Source of the DNA: DATBFG01 sp036558645 | GTDB lineage: Bacteria > Acidobacteriota > Terriglobia > Terriglobales > Acidobacteriaceae | DNA length: 64,000 bases | Direction: 5' to 3' | Assembly (NCBI GenBank): GCA_036558645.1 | Contig: DATBFG010000115.1 | Span: 10,749-74,748, forward strand | Made by a program: the position numbers and the translations under genes | Notes under the pieces: model-generated | What the model was told of the DNA's origin: nothing | The model's database searches: none | Seen by the model: only the letters and a program-made list of their open reading frames with translations | In this document: positions 50,217 through 59,000 of the stretch, one piece after another | Layout of the letters: every line of letters begins with the position of its first letter | Numbering within the stretch: position 1 is the first letter of the stretch

Positions 50217-51845
50217 TCACTCTTTGTGACCAAAATCGAGACCGAACGAAGGATTCTCACGCGTGCCGGTTATCTTGATGGGAAGTTCAGTAACGCCATT
50301 CTTTCGAAAGAAAGGGTCGAATGGCTTGATCAATACTGACTTAAAGCCGGTAGTGAGCTGCGAAAGTTTTGCTTGCAGGCGAAGTTTTCCGTGGAAGTCG
50401 AGTTTCTCGTCGTGAAGTCCATAGGAGCCGTGCAATTCAACACTGGCGCCGGTAACTTGGAAGGTCAAGTCACGAAATGTGATTACGGCCTCGTTTAGCG
50501 AAAAGCGACCCTTTAACTGCGTGATGGCGCTGCCAGCCTCTTCCTCCTCCGGCTTGCCCTGACCGTGCCGACTCAGCGACTTTACCTTCTCTTGTATGCT
50601 CAGCTTTGTGAACTGACCTTGGTCGATCCCGAATCGACCGTCCAATTCCAGGCGGTCAATAATGTCTCTGTTTTCTTGTTTTTTAGAGGGAAGTCGAAAG
50701 CGTGTCTTGAGGCTAATAGCCCCGGTCATCGGAGGTTTTCCTTTCACGGCTAGAGCCATCAGATCTTCGAGCCGGGCTTGATTGGCGACTACTTCGAGAT
50801 TGATTTCTTTTCCCTTGCCGGCCTCCGTCTGCACTACGCCGCCCGTCGCAGTGAGTGATGAGTTGAGAATTTTTGCCAGCACGGGATGGAGCAGGGTGTC
50901 GCCATTTGACCCGTCCACCGTCGCGGAAAAATCGGTGCTGAGATGGACTTTGTTTCCGGCAAGCGAGACCGCGAAGTCAGGTATGTCGGTAGTGCCGTTT
51001 ACGGCCAGATTGTTCAGGGGGCCGTCATATTGACCATCGGACGATAGGATTCCAGAGATTCCGCGAAAAACGCCGAGATTGGCGTCACGGAACGTGTACT
51101 TGCCTTTGACTGGTGTTGAAGCGGGATCTTCACGGGCCCATGGGCCAAATTCGCCGGCAGTGTGAATCTCTCCAGGAGGGACACCGTTGGTGAGCGTTGC
51201 CTGGAACGATGCGGCGTGGCCAAGCCCGAGTCCCCGCATGACGAGGTGATGGATGTCCCAGACCTTCGGCTCCTTGCCGGGCTTGCCAGGCAACGTGATC
51301 AACTGCGTATCCGAACAAATGAGTTCATCAATCAAGAGTTTGGACGCCGGGCTTTGCGAATCCGGCATTCCCTGGTCTTCGTCGTTGGAGTCTTGATCCT
51401 GCTTGCTTACATCAGGCTTCTGATCTTTGTTCTGCTCGGCCTGCGGATCCTGCTCCCTTTTCTTGCGAGGGGGAACCTGGATGACAAGGCCCTTCACTCT
51501 TACGCTGGATATGTGGAGTGGCTGGCGTATTAATCCCTGAAAGCTGGCATCGGCGGTAAACTTTTCGACCGAGATGAGAGGAGGAACATCGCGGCGATTG
51601 TGATAACGAACTACGATGCCGCCGCCGCTGAGGCTCAAGTTCCACAGCGACGCGTGAAAGTCCCTGATTTCTACTTGGCTGTCGAATCGTTGGCTGAGTG
51701 CGACTTGAGCTCGATCCCGAAGGATCGGACTGAAGTGGAAGCTGAACCAAACGCAGACAGCGATGAATACAACAACAAGGAACAGGCCGCCAAAAATGAG
51801 CCACCTGCGGAGGCGTGCCCCCTTCTGAGCAGCAGAACTTGCCAT
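50217..51845 (-). CDS. AsmA-like membrane-anchored protein
   Basis: 542 residues: an N-terminal basic stretch and one TM helix (RRWLIFGGLFLVVVFIAVCVWFSFHF) then a long periplasmic beta-rich region with repeated amphipathic strands (VEIRDFHASLWNLSLSGGGIVVRY, ISSVRVKGLVIQVPP). AsmA/DUF748 proteins have this layout and are thought to help lipid traffic between membranes. A low-complexity acidic linker (KREQDPQAEQNKDQKPD) interrupts it at about 130-165. The C-terminus ends IKITGTRENPSFGLDFGHKE, typical of the family. Confidence 0.82.
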   Translation of the reverse strand: MASSAAQKGARLRRWLIFGGLFLVVVFIAVCVWFSFHFSPILRDRAQVALSQRFDSQVEIRDFHASLWNLSLSGGGIVVRYHNRRDVPPLISVEKFTADASFQGLIRQPLHISSVRVKGLVIQVPPRKKREQDPQAEQNKDQKPDVSKQDQDSNDEDQGMPDSQSPASKLLIDELICSDTQLITLPGKPGKEPKVWDIHHLVMRGLGLGHAASFQATLTNGVPPGEIHTAGEFGPWAREDPASTPVKGKYTFRDANLGVFRGISGILSSDGQYDGPLNNLAVNGTTDIPDFAVSLAGNKVHLSTDFSATVDGSNGDTLLHPVLAKILNSSLTATGGVVQTEAGKGKEINLEVVANQARLEDLMALAVKGKPPMTGAISLKTRFRLPSKKQENRDIIDRLELDGRFGIDQGQFTKLSIQEKVKSLSRHGQGKPEEEEAGSAITQLKGRFSLNEAVITFRDLTFQVTGASVELHGSYGLHDEKLDFHGKLRLQAKLSQLTTGFKSVLIKPFDPFFRKNGVTELPIKITGTRENPSFGLDFGHKE

Positions 51846-51959
51846 TTTCCTCCCGAGCTTCGCCAGTCCTTGAGATTACATTCTGAGTTCCACGGTTGGT
51901 TCAACACCGCATGTTACTATCAAAAGCTCCGCAAGTTTTTACATCCAAAGGGCGGTTTC

Positions 51960-52751
51960 GTGAGAATCCTTTTTATCGGTGACATTTTCGGCAGACCCGG
52001 ACGAACAATTGTGCAGGAACAGTTGACAAGCCTGGTGCGGGAGCGAGCAATCGACCTGGTGATCGCGAATGGCGAGAATTCTGCCGCCGGTTTTGGGATT
52101 ACTCCGGCACTCGCCGAGGATCTCTTCGATATCGGAATCGACGTCATCACGACGGGAAACCATGTGTGGGATAAGCGTGAGATCCTCGATTACTTTGAGT
52201 CGTCCAATGGCGACGAGCATGGTCCGGCCCGCCGAGTGTTGCGTCCCGCCAACTATCCTCCCAGTTTGCCCGGCCGCGGGGTGTATGAGGGGCGAAAGAA
52301 TGGAATTGATTACGCCGTGATCAACCTTCAGGGCCGCGTCTTCATGGCGTCGAACGACGATCCTTTCCGAGTGGCGGACGATCTGATTCAGAAGATCAAG
52401 GCGAAGATCATATTCGTGGACATTCATGCAGAGGCCACATCAGAAAAAGTTTCAATGGGATGGTACCTGGATGGGCGTGTCAGCGCCGTCGTCGGTACGC
52501 ACACTCACGTTCCCACCGCCGATGAACGTGTGCTTCCCGGAGGGACTGCCTATATCACAGATGTGGGAATGACTGGTCCCTACGACGGCGTCATTGGAGT
52601 CAAGAAGGACCAGATCCTTGCCCGGTTCTTGACCAATCTTCCCGCCAGGTTCGAGGCTGCGACTGGTGACGTGCGCTTTTGCGCGGTGGTCGTGGATTGT
52701 GATGATTCCACAGGTAAGGCAAGAAGCATCGAGCGGCTGATGCTAACGTAG
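51960..52751 (+). CDS. YmdB-type metallophosphoesterase
   Basis: 263 residues from the GTG at 51960. The open frame extends 120 codons upstream as a shadow over the AsmA-like gene. TIGR00282 signature: RILFIGDIFGRPGRTIVQEQL, VIANGENSAAGFGIT, DVITTGNHVWDKREILDYF, IIFVDIHAEATSEKVSMGWYLDGRVSAVVGTHTHVPTADERVLPGGTAYITDVGMTGPYDGVIG. Two-metal site ligands D, E, N, H are all present. In Bacillus YmdB acts on cyclic nucleotides (2',3'-cAMP). Cytosolic. Confidence 0.94.
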   Translation: MRILFIGDIFGRPGRTIVQEQLTSLVRERAIDLVIANGENSAAGFGITPALAEDLFDIGIDVITTGNHVWDKREILDYFESSNGDEHGPARRVLRPANYPPSLPGRGVYEGRKNGIDYAVINLQGRVFMASNDDPFRVADDLIQKIKAKIIFVDIHAEATSEKVSMGWYLDGRVSAVVGTHTHVPTADERVLPGGTAYITDVGMTGPYDGVIGVKKDQILARFLTNLPARFEAATGDVRFCAVVVDCDDSTGKARSIERLMLT

Positions 52752-52814
52752 AGAGACTCCACGTAGGTCCATCAAGAAAGATCACTTCGCAAACTGATAA
52801 CTTACAGCGACAAG

Positions 52815-53525
52815 ATGGCTGAGCAGGAACGACAGTTTGATTGGACCGCAGCAGATGCCTACCTATTCGATATCGACGGCACGCTTCTCAACACGCAGGA
52901 CTTGATTCATTACAACGCGCTTAACCTCGCCATGCGAACCGTGTACGGCGTTGATACAACGATTGACGGTATTGCCTTTCACGGCAAGACGGATCTTGGC
53001 ATTCTGCGAGCGGCGCTGGAACGTGTGAATGTTTCTGACGCGGAGTTCGAGTCAAAAATCCCCGAAGCCTTGAGCTCTGTACGCGAACATGTCGCTGAAC
53101 ATTCGCGCCAGTTGGTGGCGAAGGTTTGTGCTTCGGTTCCTGATTTATTGCGACATCTGAGTGGCCAAGGAAAGCTGCTGGGCGTGGCTTCGGGAAACCT
53201 GGAAAGCGTTGGTTGGCACAAGATTGAGGCCGCAGGACTGCGCGAGTTCTTTTCGTTCGGCTGCTTTTGTGACGGTCACGAGTTGAGAGCTGACATCTTC
53301 AAGAATGCAGTTGATGAAGTACGCAACCGCCTTCGTAAAGACGCCGTGATCTGCTTCATAGGCGATACGCCTGAGGATATACGCGCGGCCCGGAAGGTGG
53401 GTGCTCAGATCATCGCCGTTTGTACGGGAATCTATAAGGGTGCGGATCTAACAGAGTTGGGGCCAGATGCTTGCATCGCGTCGTTCGCGGAGCTGTTTGA
53501 TCGCAGGGGTGAAGCACAAAGGTAA
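52815..53525 (+). CDS. HAD-superfamily hydrolase (phosphoglycolate phosphatase-like)
   Basis: 236 residues. Motif I FDIDGTLLNTQDL, helical cap with TVYGVDTTIDGIAFHGKTD, motif II GVASGNLESVGW, motif III K in FKNAVDEVRNRLRK, and motif IV FIGDTPEDIRAARKVGAQIIAVCTG. Similar to Gph/PGMB-like enzymes. It follows the YmdB gene by 63 bp in the same direction. Substrate unknown. Confidence 0.9.
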   Translation: MAEQERQFDWTAADAYLFDIDGTLLNTQDLIHYNALNLAMRTVYGVDTTIDGIAFHGKTDLGILRAALERVNVSDAEFESKIPEALSSVREHVAEHSRQLVAKVCASVPDLLRHLSGQGKLLGVASGNLESVGWHKIEAAGLREFFSFGCFCDGHELRADIFKNAVDEVRNRLRKDAVICFIGDTPEDIRAARKVGAQIIAVCTGIYKGADLTELGPDACIASFAELFDRRGEAQR

Positions 53526-53530
53526 AGTGA

Positions 53531-54382
53531 TCAAGCCTCGGCCAATAGCCGGCGGAGTTGATTCTTTTTCTTCAGGGGCAGATACCGTAAGGCTGCTCTC
53601 GCAAGAGCGACGTAGACCCGCCTTGCTTCCGGAGTACTTTTTAGAGCGGCGAGATGTTTACGAACTACCAGAGTATCTCCTCTTACGATGGGTCCAGTAA
53701 AAGCTACAGCAGGACCAGATTTTGCGTAGTTCTCAAGGGTTTGCCTCAAGATAGGAAGCATCCTTCTTCGCGCTGCGGATGGGCTCATGCCTGCGGCCTG
53801 TGCAACCTGTTCCGCAGAGACGAGCAAGGCAACCAGCAATGGGGACGTGAATCCGCCAAAAGCATGGTAGGCACCCTTCTGGGCGCGCGAAATGCGGAAC
53901 ATCTCGCCGCCAAGACGGCGGATGATTGCAGTAGCGGTCCTCACCGCCTTGCTATCACCTTCGACACCAAAGGGAACGCCATGCAAGGAAGGCGGAGCAT
54001 CGCCAATGAAGGTCATCAAAGGATGCACAGCAGCAACGGAGGCTCCCTTCTTGCGCAGCGGATCGAGCTCATCGCTAGAGAGTGCACCGCTCGCATGAAA
54101 GACAACCCTCCCCTTCCAACTTCCACGAGCAGACAAACGTGCCGCCATAGGGGCGATTTGGGTATCAGGCAAACAAAACCAGAGCAAATCCGATGTCAGT
54201 TTCGCATCCACGAGTGAGGTGGACTTAGCTCCGAGGGCGCGGGTTAAAGAGCGAACTCGGCGAGCGGAAGGATCACGGGAGACAATTTCTTCGACTTTGT
54301 AGCCGGCTTTTCCTAGGACCAACGCCAAGGATGCGCCAAGGCGTCCCGGACCCAGCACAGCAACCGTTAGCTTGTGTGGCAC
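53531..54382 (-). CDS. Rossmann-like oxidoreductase with DUF2520 domain
   Basis: 283 residues. N-terminal NAD(P)-binding glycine loop VAVLGPGRLGASLALVLGKAGYKV (G-x-G-x-x-G), followed by DLLWFCLPDTQIAPMAARL and FHASGALSSDELDPLRKKGASVAAVHPLMTF. A helical C-terminal domain (DUF2520) follows: AFGGFTSPLLVALLVSAEQVAQAAGMSPSAARRRMLPILRQTLENY. Similar to ProC/F420-dependent NADP reductases in fold. The reaction is not established. Convergent with the HAD gene (6 bp between stops). Confidence 0.9.
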   Translation of the reverse strand: MPHKLTVAVLGPGRLGASLALVLGKAGYKVEEIVSRDPSARRVRSLTRALGAKSTSLVDAKLTSDLLWFCLPDTQIAPMAARLSARGSWKGRVVFHASGALSSDELDPLRKKGASVAAVHPLMTFIGDAPPSLHGVPFGVEGDSKAVRTATAIIRRLGGEMFRISRAQKGAYHAFGGFTSPLLVALLVSAEQVAQAAGMSPSAARRRMLPILRQTLENYAKSGPAVAFTGPIVRGDTLVVRKHLAALKSTPEARRVYVALARAALRYLPLKKKNQLRRLLAEA

Positions 54383-54461
54383 GGCGGCAGAATAACAGAC
54401 TAGTTGACATGCTGACTGACGGCCCAGTCGTACCGATAACGTGCTCAGCTATATTGTTGAG

Positions 54462-55019
54462 ATGGCCAAGTCCAAACGCAATAAACGAGCTCGCGTACTT
54501 TCCCGCAAGATCAGTTTCAAAGGCCCAGTTTTCTCCGTCAGTACGGAGAAGGTAATCGAACCAACCGGAGTGAAAGCGCGACGTGACATCATCCGGCATT
54601 CCGGATCGGTGGTGATTCTTGCTGTCAAAGAGCACAACGGTGAGCCGCACGTGCTCCTGGAGAGACAGTATCGACATGCCGCTGCTGATTTCCTTTGGGA
54701 ACTACCCGCTGGCCGAATCGATGAAGGGGAGAATCCCCTAGCCGCGGGAAAACGTGAACTGCTGGAAGAAACTGGGTTCACAGCTGGCCGCTGGAGACCG
54801 ATCCTGGATTTTTACGTCAGCCCCGGGTTCATGGACGAAACCATGCGAGTGTATTTGGCGACGGAACTCAAAGCCGGCAAGGCCCAACCGGAATCGGATG
54901 AGGTAATTCGAAAGCGTTTTTTTCCCCTGCGCGCGGCGCTGCGAATGGTCACGAACCATGCCATAAAGGACGCAAAGACAATCGCTTCGGTGCTTTGGCT
55001 TAGGCAGCATAGTGGCTGA
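54462..55019 (+). CDS. NUDIX hydrolase (ADP-ribose pyrophosphatase type)
   Basis: 185 residues from the ATG at 54462 (a frame from 54441 is also open). Nudix box in full: GRIDEGENPLAAGKRELLEETGF, fitting G-x5-E-x7-REU-x-EE-x-GU. N-terminal domain-swap strand KISFKGPVFSVSTEKV and SPGFMDETMRVYLATEL place it with NudF-type ADP-ribose pyrophosphatases. Cytosolic housekeeping cleaner. Divergent from the DUF2520 gene. Confidence 0.92.
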   Translation: MAKSKRNKRARVLSRKISFKGPVFSVSTEKVIEPTGVKARRDIIRHSGSVVILAVKEHNGEPHVLLERQYRHAAADFLWELPAGRIDEGENPLAAGKRELLEETGFTAGRWRPILDFYVSPGFMDETMRVYLATELKAGKAQPESDEVIRKRFFPLRAALRMVTNHAIKDAKTIASVLWLRQHSG

Positions 55020-55144
55020 AAGCCGCGTAAATACAGGCTTTTACGTATGTCCAATCTCTTGACACTGCCCCAGAGTGGAAGCAAAATGACAAACGGTTCG
55101 AAGGCACGTCGTCCGGTAAGACATGCGTGCCCGAGGGGGCTACG

Positions 55145-55354
55145 TTGGATAGACTGAAAGGAACGGTGAAGTGGTTCAATAATGCGAAAGGGTATGGGTT
55201 CATCGGACATGAAGGAGGCGCCGATGTGTTCGTACACTACAGCGCGATTACTGTGGAGGGTTACAAGAGTCTCCAGGAAGGAGATCAGGTAGAGTTCGAG
55301 ATTGTTCAAGGTCAAAAGGGCCCGCAAGCGTCGAACGTCAGCAAGGTGCAGTAA
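55145..55354 (+). CDS. Cold-shock domain protein
   Basis: 69 residues from TTG at 55145, which has GAGGGGG five to six bases upstream; a GTG at 55127 is the longer alternative. OB-fold with RNP1 KGYGFIG and RNP2 VFVHYSAI; begins DRLKGTVKWFNNAKGYGFIG. Binds single-stranded nucleic acid, usually as an RNA chaperone. The ~125-bp leader before the start could carry a regulatory 5' UTR, as in other csp genes. Confidence 0.93.
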   Translation: MDRLKGTVKWFNNAKGYGFIGHEGGADVFVHYSAITVEGYKSLQEGDQVEFEIVQGQKGPQASNVSKVQ

Positions 55355-55473
55355 GTCTCTTCCACTTCGTAGTTGCTTCTGTTTCCCTCATTCAGTGAAG
55401 CAAGGGAATGAGTGCGCCTCACGGTTGTCTCCCCTCTGGTTCTCCCGCTTTAAAATGTTTATCTTGAAGATCA

Positions 55474-57216
55474 ATGGACAATAGAGCCATCGCGGGTATT
55501 CTCTACGAGACCGCCGATCTCCTAGAGATCGACGGGCAGGATTCTTTCCGGATCCGCTCTTACCGCAACGCGGCTGAAGCCATTGAAGCCCAGCCTCAAC
55601 AGATTGCCGACCTAATCGATGAACCGAAGAAGGTGCTGGAGATCCCGGGCATCGGCAAAGGTATGCTGGCCAACCTGCAGGAGATGCTGAGAGAAGGAAA
55701 GCTCGCGATCCATGCGGAGCTTCTGAGTAAGTATCGCCCGTCAATGCTGGACCTGTTGAAAATCCAGGGTCTTGGTCCCAAGACGATCGCCCTGATCTGG
55801 AGTGCTTACCAGGTTTGCGATGTGGAAGGAGTAGAGAAACTCGCGCGCGAAGGCAAGATTCGAATTCTGCCACGGATGGGTGAAAAGCATGAGCAGAAGT
55901 TGCTCAAGGCCATCGAGGACTATCGCCGCATAGGCGGGCGCTTTCTCATCGATTCGGCGGAGACACAAGCAGAGAAGATCGTAGAGCACTTGAAAGGGTT
56001 CGCGGGAATCGAAAAGGTGACACCTGCCGGTTCTCTTCGTAGAGGCCGCGAGACAGTGGGTGATCTGGACGTTTTGGTAACAGGCAGAGCGTGCTCTGAC
56101 GATGCGGAGCGCGAGAAGCTCATTGAACACATCATCAAATTGCCGGGATTAATGGAAATCATCGCCAGAGGGGAAAATAAAGTTAGCTTCCGACAGCGCG
56201 GCGGGATGCAGGTCGATGTCAGGCTATTGCCACCAGAATCGTTTGGCGCAGCCATGCAGTACTTCACGGGGTCAAAGGGGCACAACGTCGCTCTCCGCCA
56301 GCGGGCGCTCAAGATGGGTTACACGCTCAGCGAATACAGTTTGGCTAATCTGGAGAATAACGAGCCGGTGGCGGGCAAGACGGAAGCAGAAATCTATGCA
56401 AAGCTGAAGCTGGATTACATCCCGCCAGAGTTGAGGGAGAACTGCGGCGAAATCGATGCGGCCGAAACGCACACTCTGCCGGAACTCATCGAGCAACAAG
56501 ATCTACAAGGCGATGTTCACATGCACACCGTCGAAACCGACGGCCGCAACACCATTCTGGAGATGGCGCAGGCTGCGAAAGAGCATGGTTACAAGTACAT
56601 GGCGATCACCGATCACTCCAAGAATCTGGCATTCGCCAATGGACTGGATGATAAGCGCGCTGTCGAACACATCCAGAGAATTCGTCAAGCGAACAAAGAG
56701 ATCGATGGCATCCGAATTTTTGCTGGGATTGAGGTCGACATCCTGGCGGACGGCTCCCTGGATCTCTCGGATGGCGTGCTCGAGCAGATGGATCTCGTGA
56801 TCGCGAGCGTGCATTCGCACTTTGGACAGAGCTCGACGGAGATGACGGATCGGATGCTGAAGGCGGTTTCACATCCCAGCACTTCGATTATTGGCCATCC
56901 CACAGGACGCCTGCTGCTGCGGAGGGATGCGTACCAGTTGGACATGGACCAGATTTTGAAAGAAGCCGCAAAACGAAAGGTGGCTATGGAGTTGAATGCG
57001 TATCCTGACCGCCTGGATCTATCCGACCGACACCTGCGAATGGCGAAGCAACAGGGGGTCAAGACAGTCATTAATACAGATTCGCATCACACCTCGCACA
57101 TGGAAAAAATCCGATACGGCGTTCTACAGGCGCGACGGGCATGGCTGACGAAGGCGGATGTGCTAAATACGTTGCCGGAGGAGCACTTTGCTAAAGCCAT
57201 GAAGCATGCGTGGTAA
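55474..57216 (+). CDS. polX: Family X DNA polymerase with PHP domain (PolX)
   Basis: 580 residues. The N-terminal HhH/8-kDa region (RIRSYRNAAEAIE..LEIPGIGKGMLANL) and second HhH (KIQGLGPKTIALIW) lead to the polymerase core with GSLRRGRETVGDLDVLV, where the two Asp are metal ligands. The C-terminal PHP domain (about 335-575) has GDVHMHTVETDGRNTILEMAQAA, YMAITDHSKNLAFANG, GIEVDIL and NTDSHHTSHM. Known members have gap-filling polymerase plus 3'-5' exonuclease/AP activity. Full-length. Confidence 0.96.
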   Translation: MDNRAIAGILYETADLLEIDGQDSFRIRSYRNAAEAIEAQPQQIADLIDEPKKVLEIPGIGKGMLANLQEMLREGKLAIHAELLSKYRPSMLDLLKIQGLGPKTIALIWSAYQVCDVEGVEKLAREGKIRILPRMGEKHEQKLLKAIEDYRRIGGRFLIDSAETQAEKIVEHLKGFAGIEKVTPAGSLRRGRETVGDLDVLVTGRACSDDAEREKLIEHIIKLPGLMEIIARGENKVSFRQRGGMQVDVRLLPPESFGAAMQYFTGSKGHNVALRQRALKMGYTLSEYSLANLENNEPVAGKTEAEIYAKLKLDYIPPELRENCGEIDAAETHTLPELIEQQDLQGDVHMHTVETDGRNTILEMAQAAKEHGYKYMAITDHSKNLAFANGLDDKRAVEHIQRIRQANKEIDGIRIFAGIEVDILADGSLDLSDGVLEQMDLVIASVHSHFGQSSTEMTDRMLKAVSHPSTSIIGHPTGRLLLRRDAYQLDMDQILKEAAKRKVAMELNAYPDRLDLSDRHLRMAKQQGVKTVINTDSHHTSHMEKIRYGVLQARRAWLTKADVLNTLPEEHFAKAMKHAW

Positions 57217-57276
57217 TGACCCGCATAAAGCATTTTGCGCAGAGAGAGATTAGAATCACCTCACGACGAGGTGGTC

Positions 57277-57873
57277 ATGCCTGAAGAGACGCCGTCCAGC
57301 CCAACGGCCCAACCAGAACCTTCCCTGCCCCAAACCCCGCGCCCGCCTTCGGCCTTCGATATCAGCGAGGAATTCGGAACCGCAAAGAAGAACCTGCCGC
57401 CAGCGATGATTGTGCTCATTGGCGTTGTCGCCGTCGTAGTGGTTGCCGTCCTGGTAGCCGTTATCGAGCGGCCTCATTCCCTGGCCAGCGGATCGATTGA
57501 CGATGTTGTGTTTGCTGAGGTACCGAACCAGAACATGGTGATGGTGGGAATTCACCTTTCGATCCATAACAGCGGCGAGAAACCTTATTGGATCCGGACG
57601 ATCGAAGCAGGAGTGGACACGGACACGAATCACTTCACCGACCAGGCAGCTCCTGCCGTGGATTACGACCGCTATTATCAGGCGTTCCCCGCGCTTAAGG
57701 TGAATGCGATTCCGCCGCTGAAACGCGAGAGCATGATTGTGCCCAAGGGAGACATGAAAGGGATGATCATTGTTACGTTTCCGGTAACCGCCGATGTCTT
57801 CGAAAAGAGAAAAGCGATACAAGTCACGATCCAGCCCTACGATCAGCCCAAGCCGCTGATTATTACAAAGTAG
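57277..57873 (+). CDS. Membrane-anchored hypothetical protein
   Basis: 198 residues from the ATG at 57277, with GAGG five bases upstream. A Pro-rich cytoplasmic N-terminus, one TM helix (AMIVLIGVVAVVVVAVLVAVI), then an extracytoplasmic domain with beta strands: DDVVFAEVPNQNMVMVGIHLSIHNSGEKPYWIRTIEAGVDTDTNHFTDQAAPAVDYDRYYQAFPAL. The latter resembles beta-sandwich 'LEA/DUF'-type domains but I cannot name it. Follows polX by 60 bp. Function unknown. Confidence 0.68.
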   Translation: MPEETPSSPTAQPEPSLPQTPRPPSAFDISEEFGTAKKNLPPAMIVLIGVVAVVVVAVLVAVIERPHSLASGSIDDVVFAEVPNQNMVMVGIHLSIHNSGEKPYWIRTIEAGVDTDTNHFTDQAAPAVDYDRYYQAFPALKVNAIPPLKRESMIVPKGDMKGMIIVTFPVTADVFEKRKAIQVTIQPYDQPKPLIITK

Positions 57874-57901
57874 GTAATCTCGATATCAACTTCCTGAGAA
57901 C

Positions 57902-57930
57902 CACACGGCCGCCTCAAGGGCGGCCGTGTG
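57902..57930. terminator. 12-bp GC hairpin between convergent genes
   Basis: CACACGGCCGCC-TCAAG-GGCGGCCGTGTG, a perfect 12-bp stem with a 5-base loop, between the stops at 57873 (+) and 57964 (-). No T-run; probably a bidirectional transcription block. Confidence 0.65.
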
Positions 57931-57963
57931 CTTAGGTCGAGATCTGAAAATGAAGCTCAGTAC

Positions 57964-58782
57964 TTACTGCCCCACAGGAACCGGCGCATTCTTCGGAGCG
58001 CTTAGATAACCGACGGCTTTATTCTTATCCACAGACCAGACGACGAGTTCGTACAGCATGCGATCACGGCCACTATAAAACTGAATTGGTTCGCTGACCG
58101 TTCTGTCCTTCTTCTCGATGGTTCTATCGTCAGAGGTGACGTTTAGCGTATATTTCCCTTTTTTCTGATCTGTTTTCTTCAATTGAAGACTGACGGTCGA
58201 TACCGGCTGAGGCTTTGCGCCTTTAAGGAGCGTGAATTCGTAGTAGTTGCGGTCGCCCTTGTGCTTGAGTACTTCGAGATCGTCGCGCGTTCTAGCGATC
58301 AATCCGCTCTGCACTCCCAAGTCGCCGATAGTGGACTCAAGCTTGGCCCTGGTTGCCTCCAACTCTGACCGGGTGGTGGCTACGTCGGTCTTCACACCCC
58401 CGACGTCAGTCTTCACGCCGGCTACTTCCCCGCTGACTTGGCTAATCTGTTCTTTCTGCTGTGCGGCTAGGCGTTGCTCGGAGGCGCGAGCCTGGGCCTG
58501 CAACTGCGAGGCTCGTTGTTCCAATTCCTTCTTGGTTATGCCGATCTGCTGCCCCAAGGTTTCAGCCTCTGCCTCGGCGGATTGGATGCGCTTGCCCAGT
58601 TCAGCGGCTTGTGCCTTACTCACAGCCTGATCCTTATTCAACTGGTCAATGCGCCCTCGCATGTCGAACATCAGGTACATTGAAGCGGCGACATAGAGTA
58701 GCGCCACTACCAGCAGGATCCACTTTCCCGCATTGCTCTCCCCGGCAGCATGCACCGATCCCGCCCCCAAGTCTTCTGCCAT
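57964..58782 (-). CDS. TM-anchored coiled-coil protein of unknown function
   Basis: 272 residues: TM helix near the N-terminus (WILLVVALLYVAASMYLMF), then a long heptad region with Q/E/A-rich repeats (about residues 45-165) including a tandem VAGVKTDVGGVKTDVATT. A beta-rich C-terminal domain follows (YYEFTLLKGAKPQPVSTVSLQLKKTDQKKGKYTLNVTSDDRTIEKKDRTVSEPIQFYSG). Similar membrane coiled-coil proteins occur in acidobacteria; no function assigned. Convergent with the gene before it. Confidence 0.68.
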   Translation of the reverse strand: MAEDLGAGSVHAAGESNAGKWILLVVALLYVAASMYLMFDMRGRIDQLNKDQAVSKAQAAELGKRIQSAEAEAETLGQQIGITKKELEQRASQLQAQARASEQRLAAQQKEQISQVSGEVAGVKTDVGGVKTDVATTRSELEATRAKLESTIGDLGVQSGLIARTRDDLEVLKHKGDRNYYEFTLLKGAKPQPVSTVSLQLKKTDQKKGKYTLNVTSDDRTIEKKDRTVSEPIQFYSGRDRMLYELVVWSVDKNKAVGYLSAPKNAPVPVGQ

Positions 58783-59000
58783 ACATCTCCTCCCTGGTTG
58801 TAATCGGATGTTAGTTCATTGTTGAGCAGAGAAGCAGGAGTGTCAATTGCTTGGAGGATACGGGGGAAGGTAACGGCAGCGCTATGCCAGCCGGCTGAAA
58901 TCCTGTATTACGTTCGTCATGAGAAGGTTCGCAAGGCTACACGATTCATCCCTAATTGGGCATTACTCTATGGGCAGTCCACAGCCAGCCGCTATCGTCA

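Noticed and set aside
51600..51959. N-terminal extension of the YmdB-type frame
   Set aside because: It is the antisense of the AsmA-like gene start; family alignment begins at the GTG at 51960.
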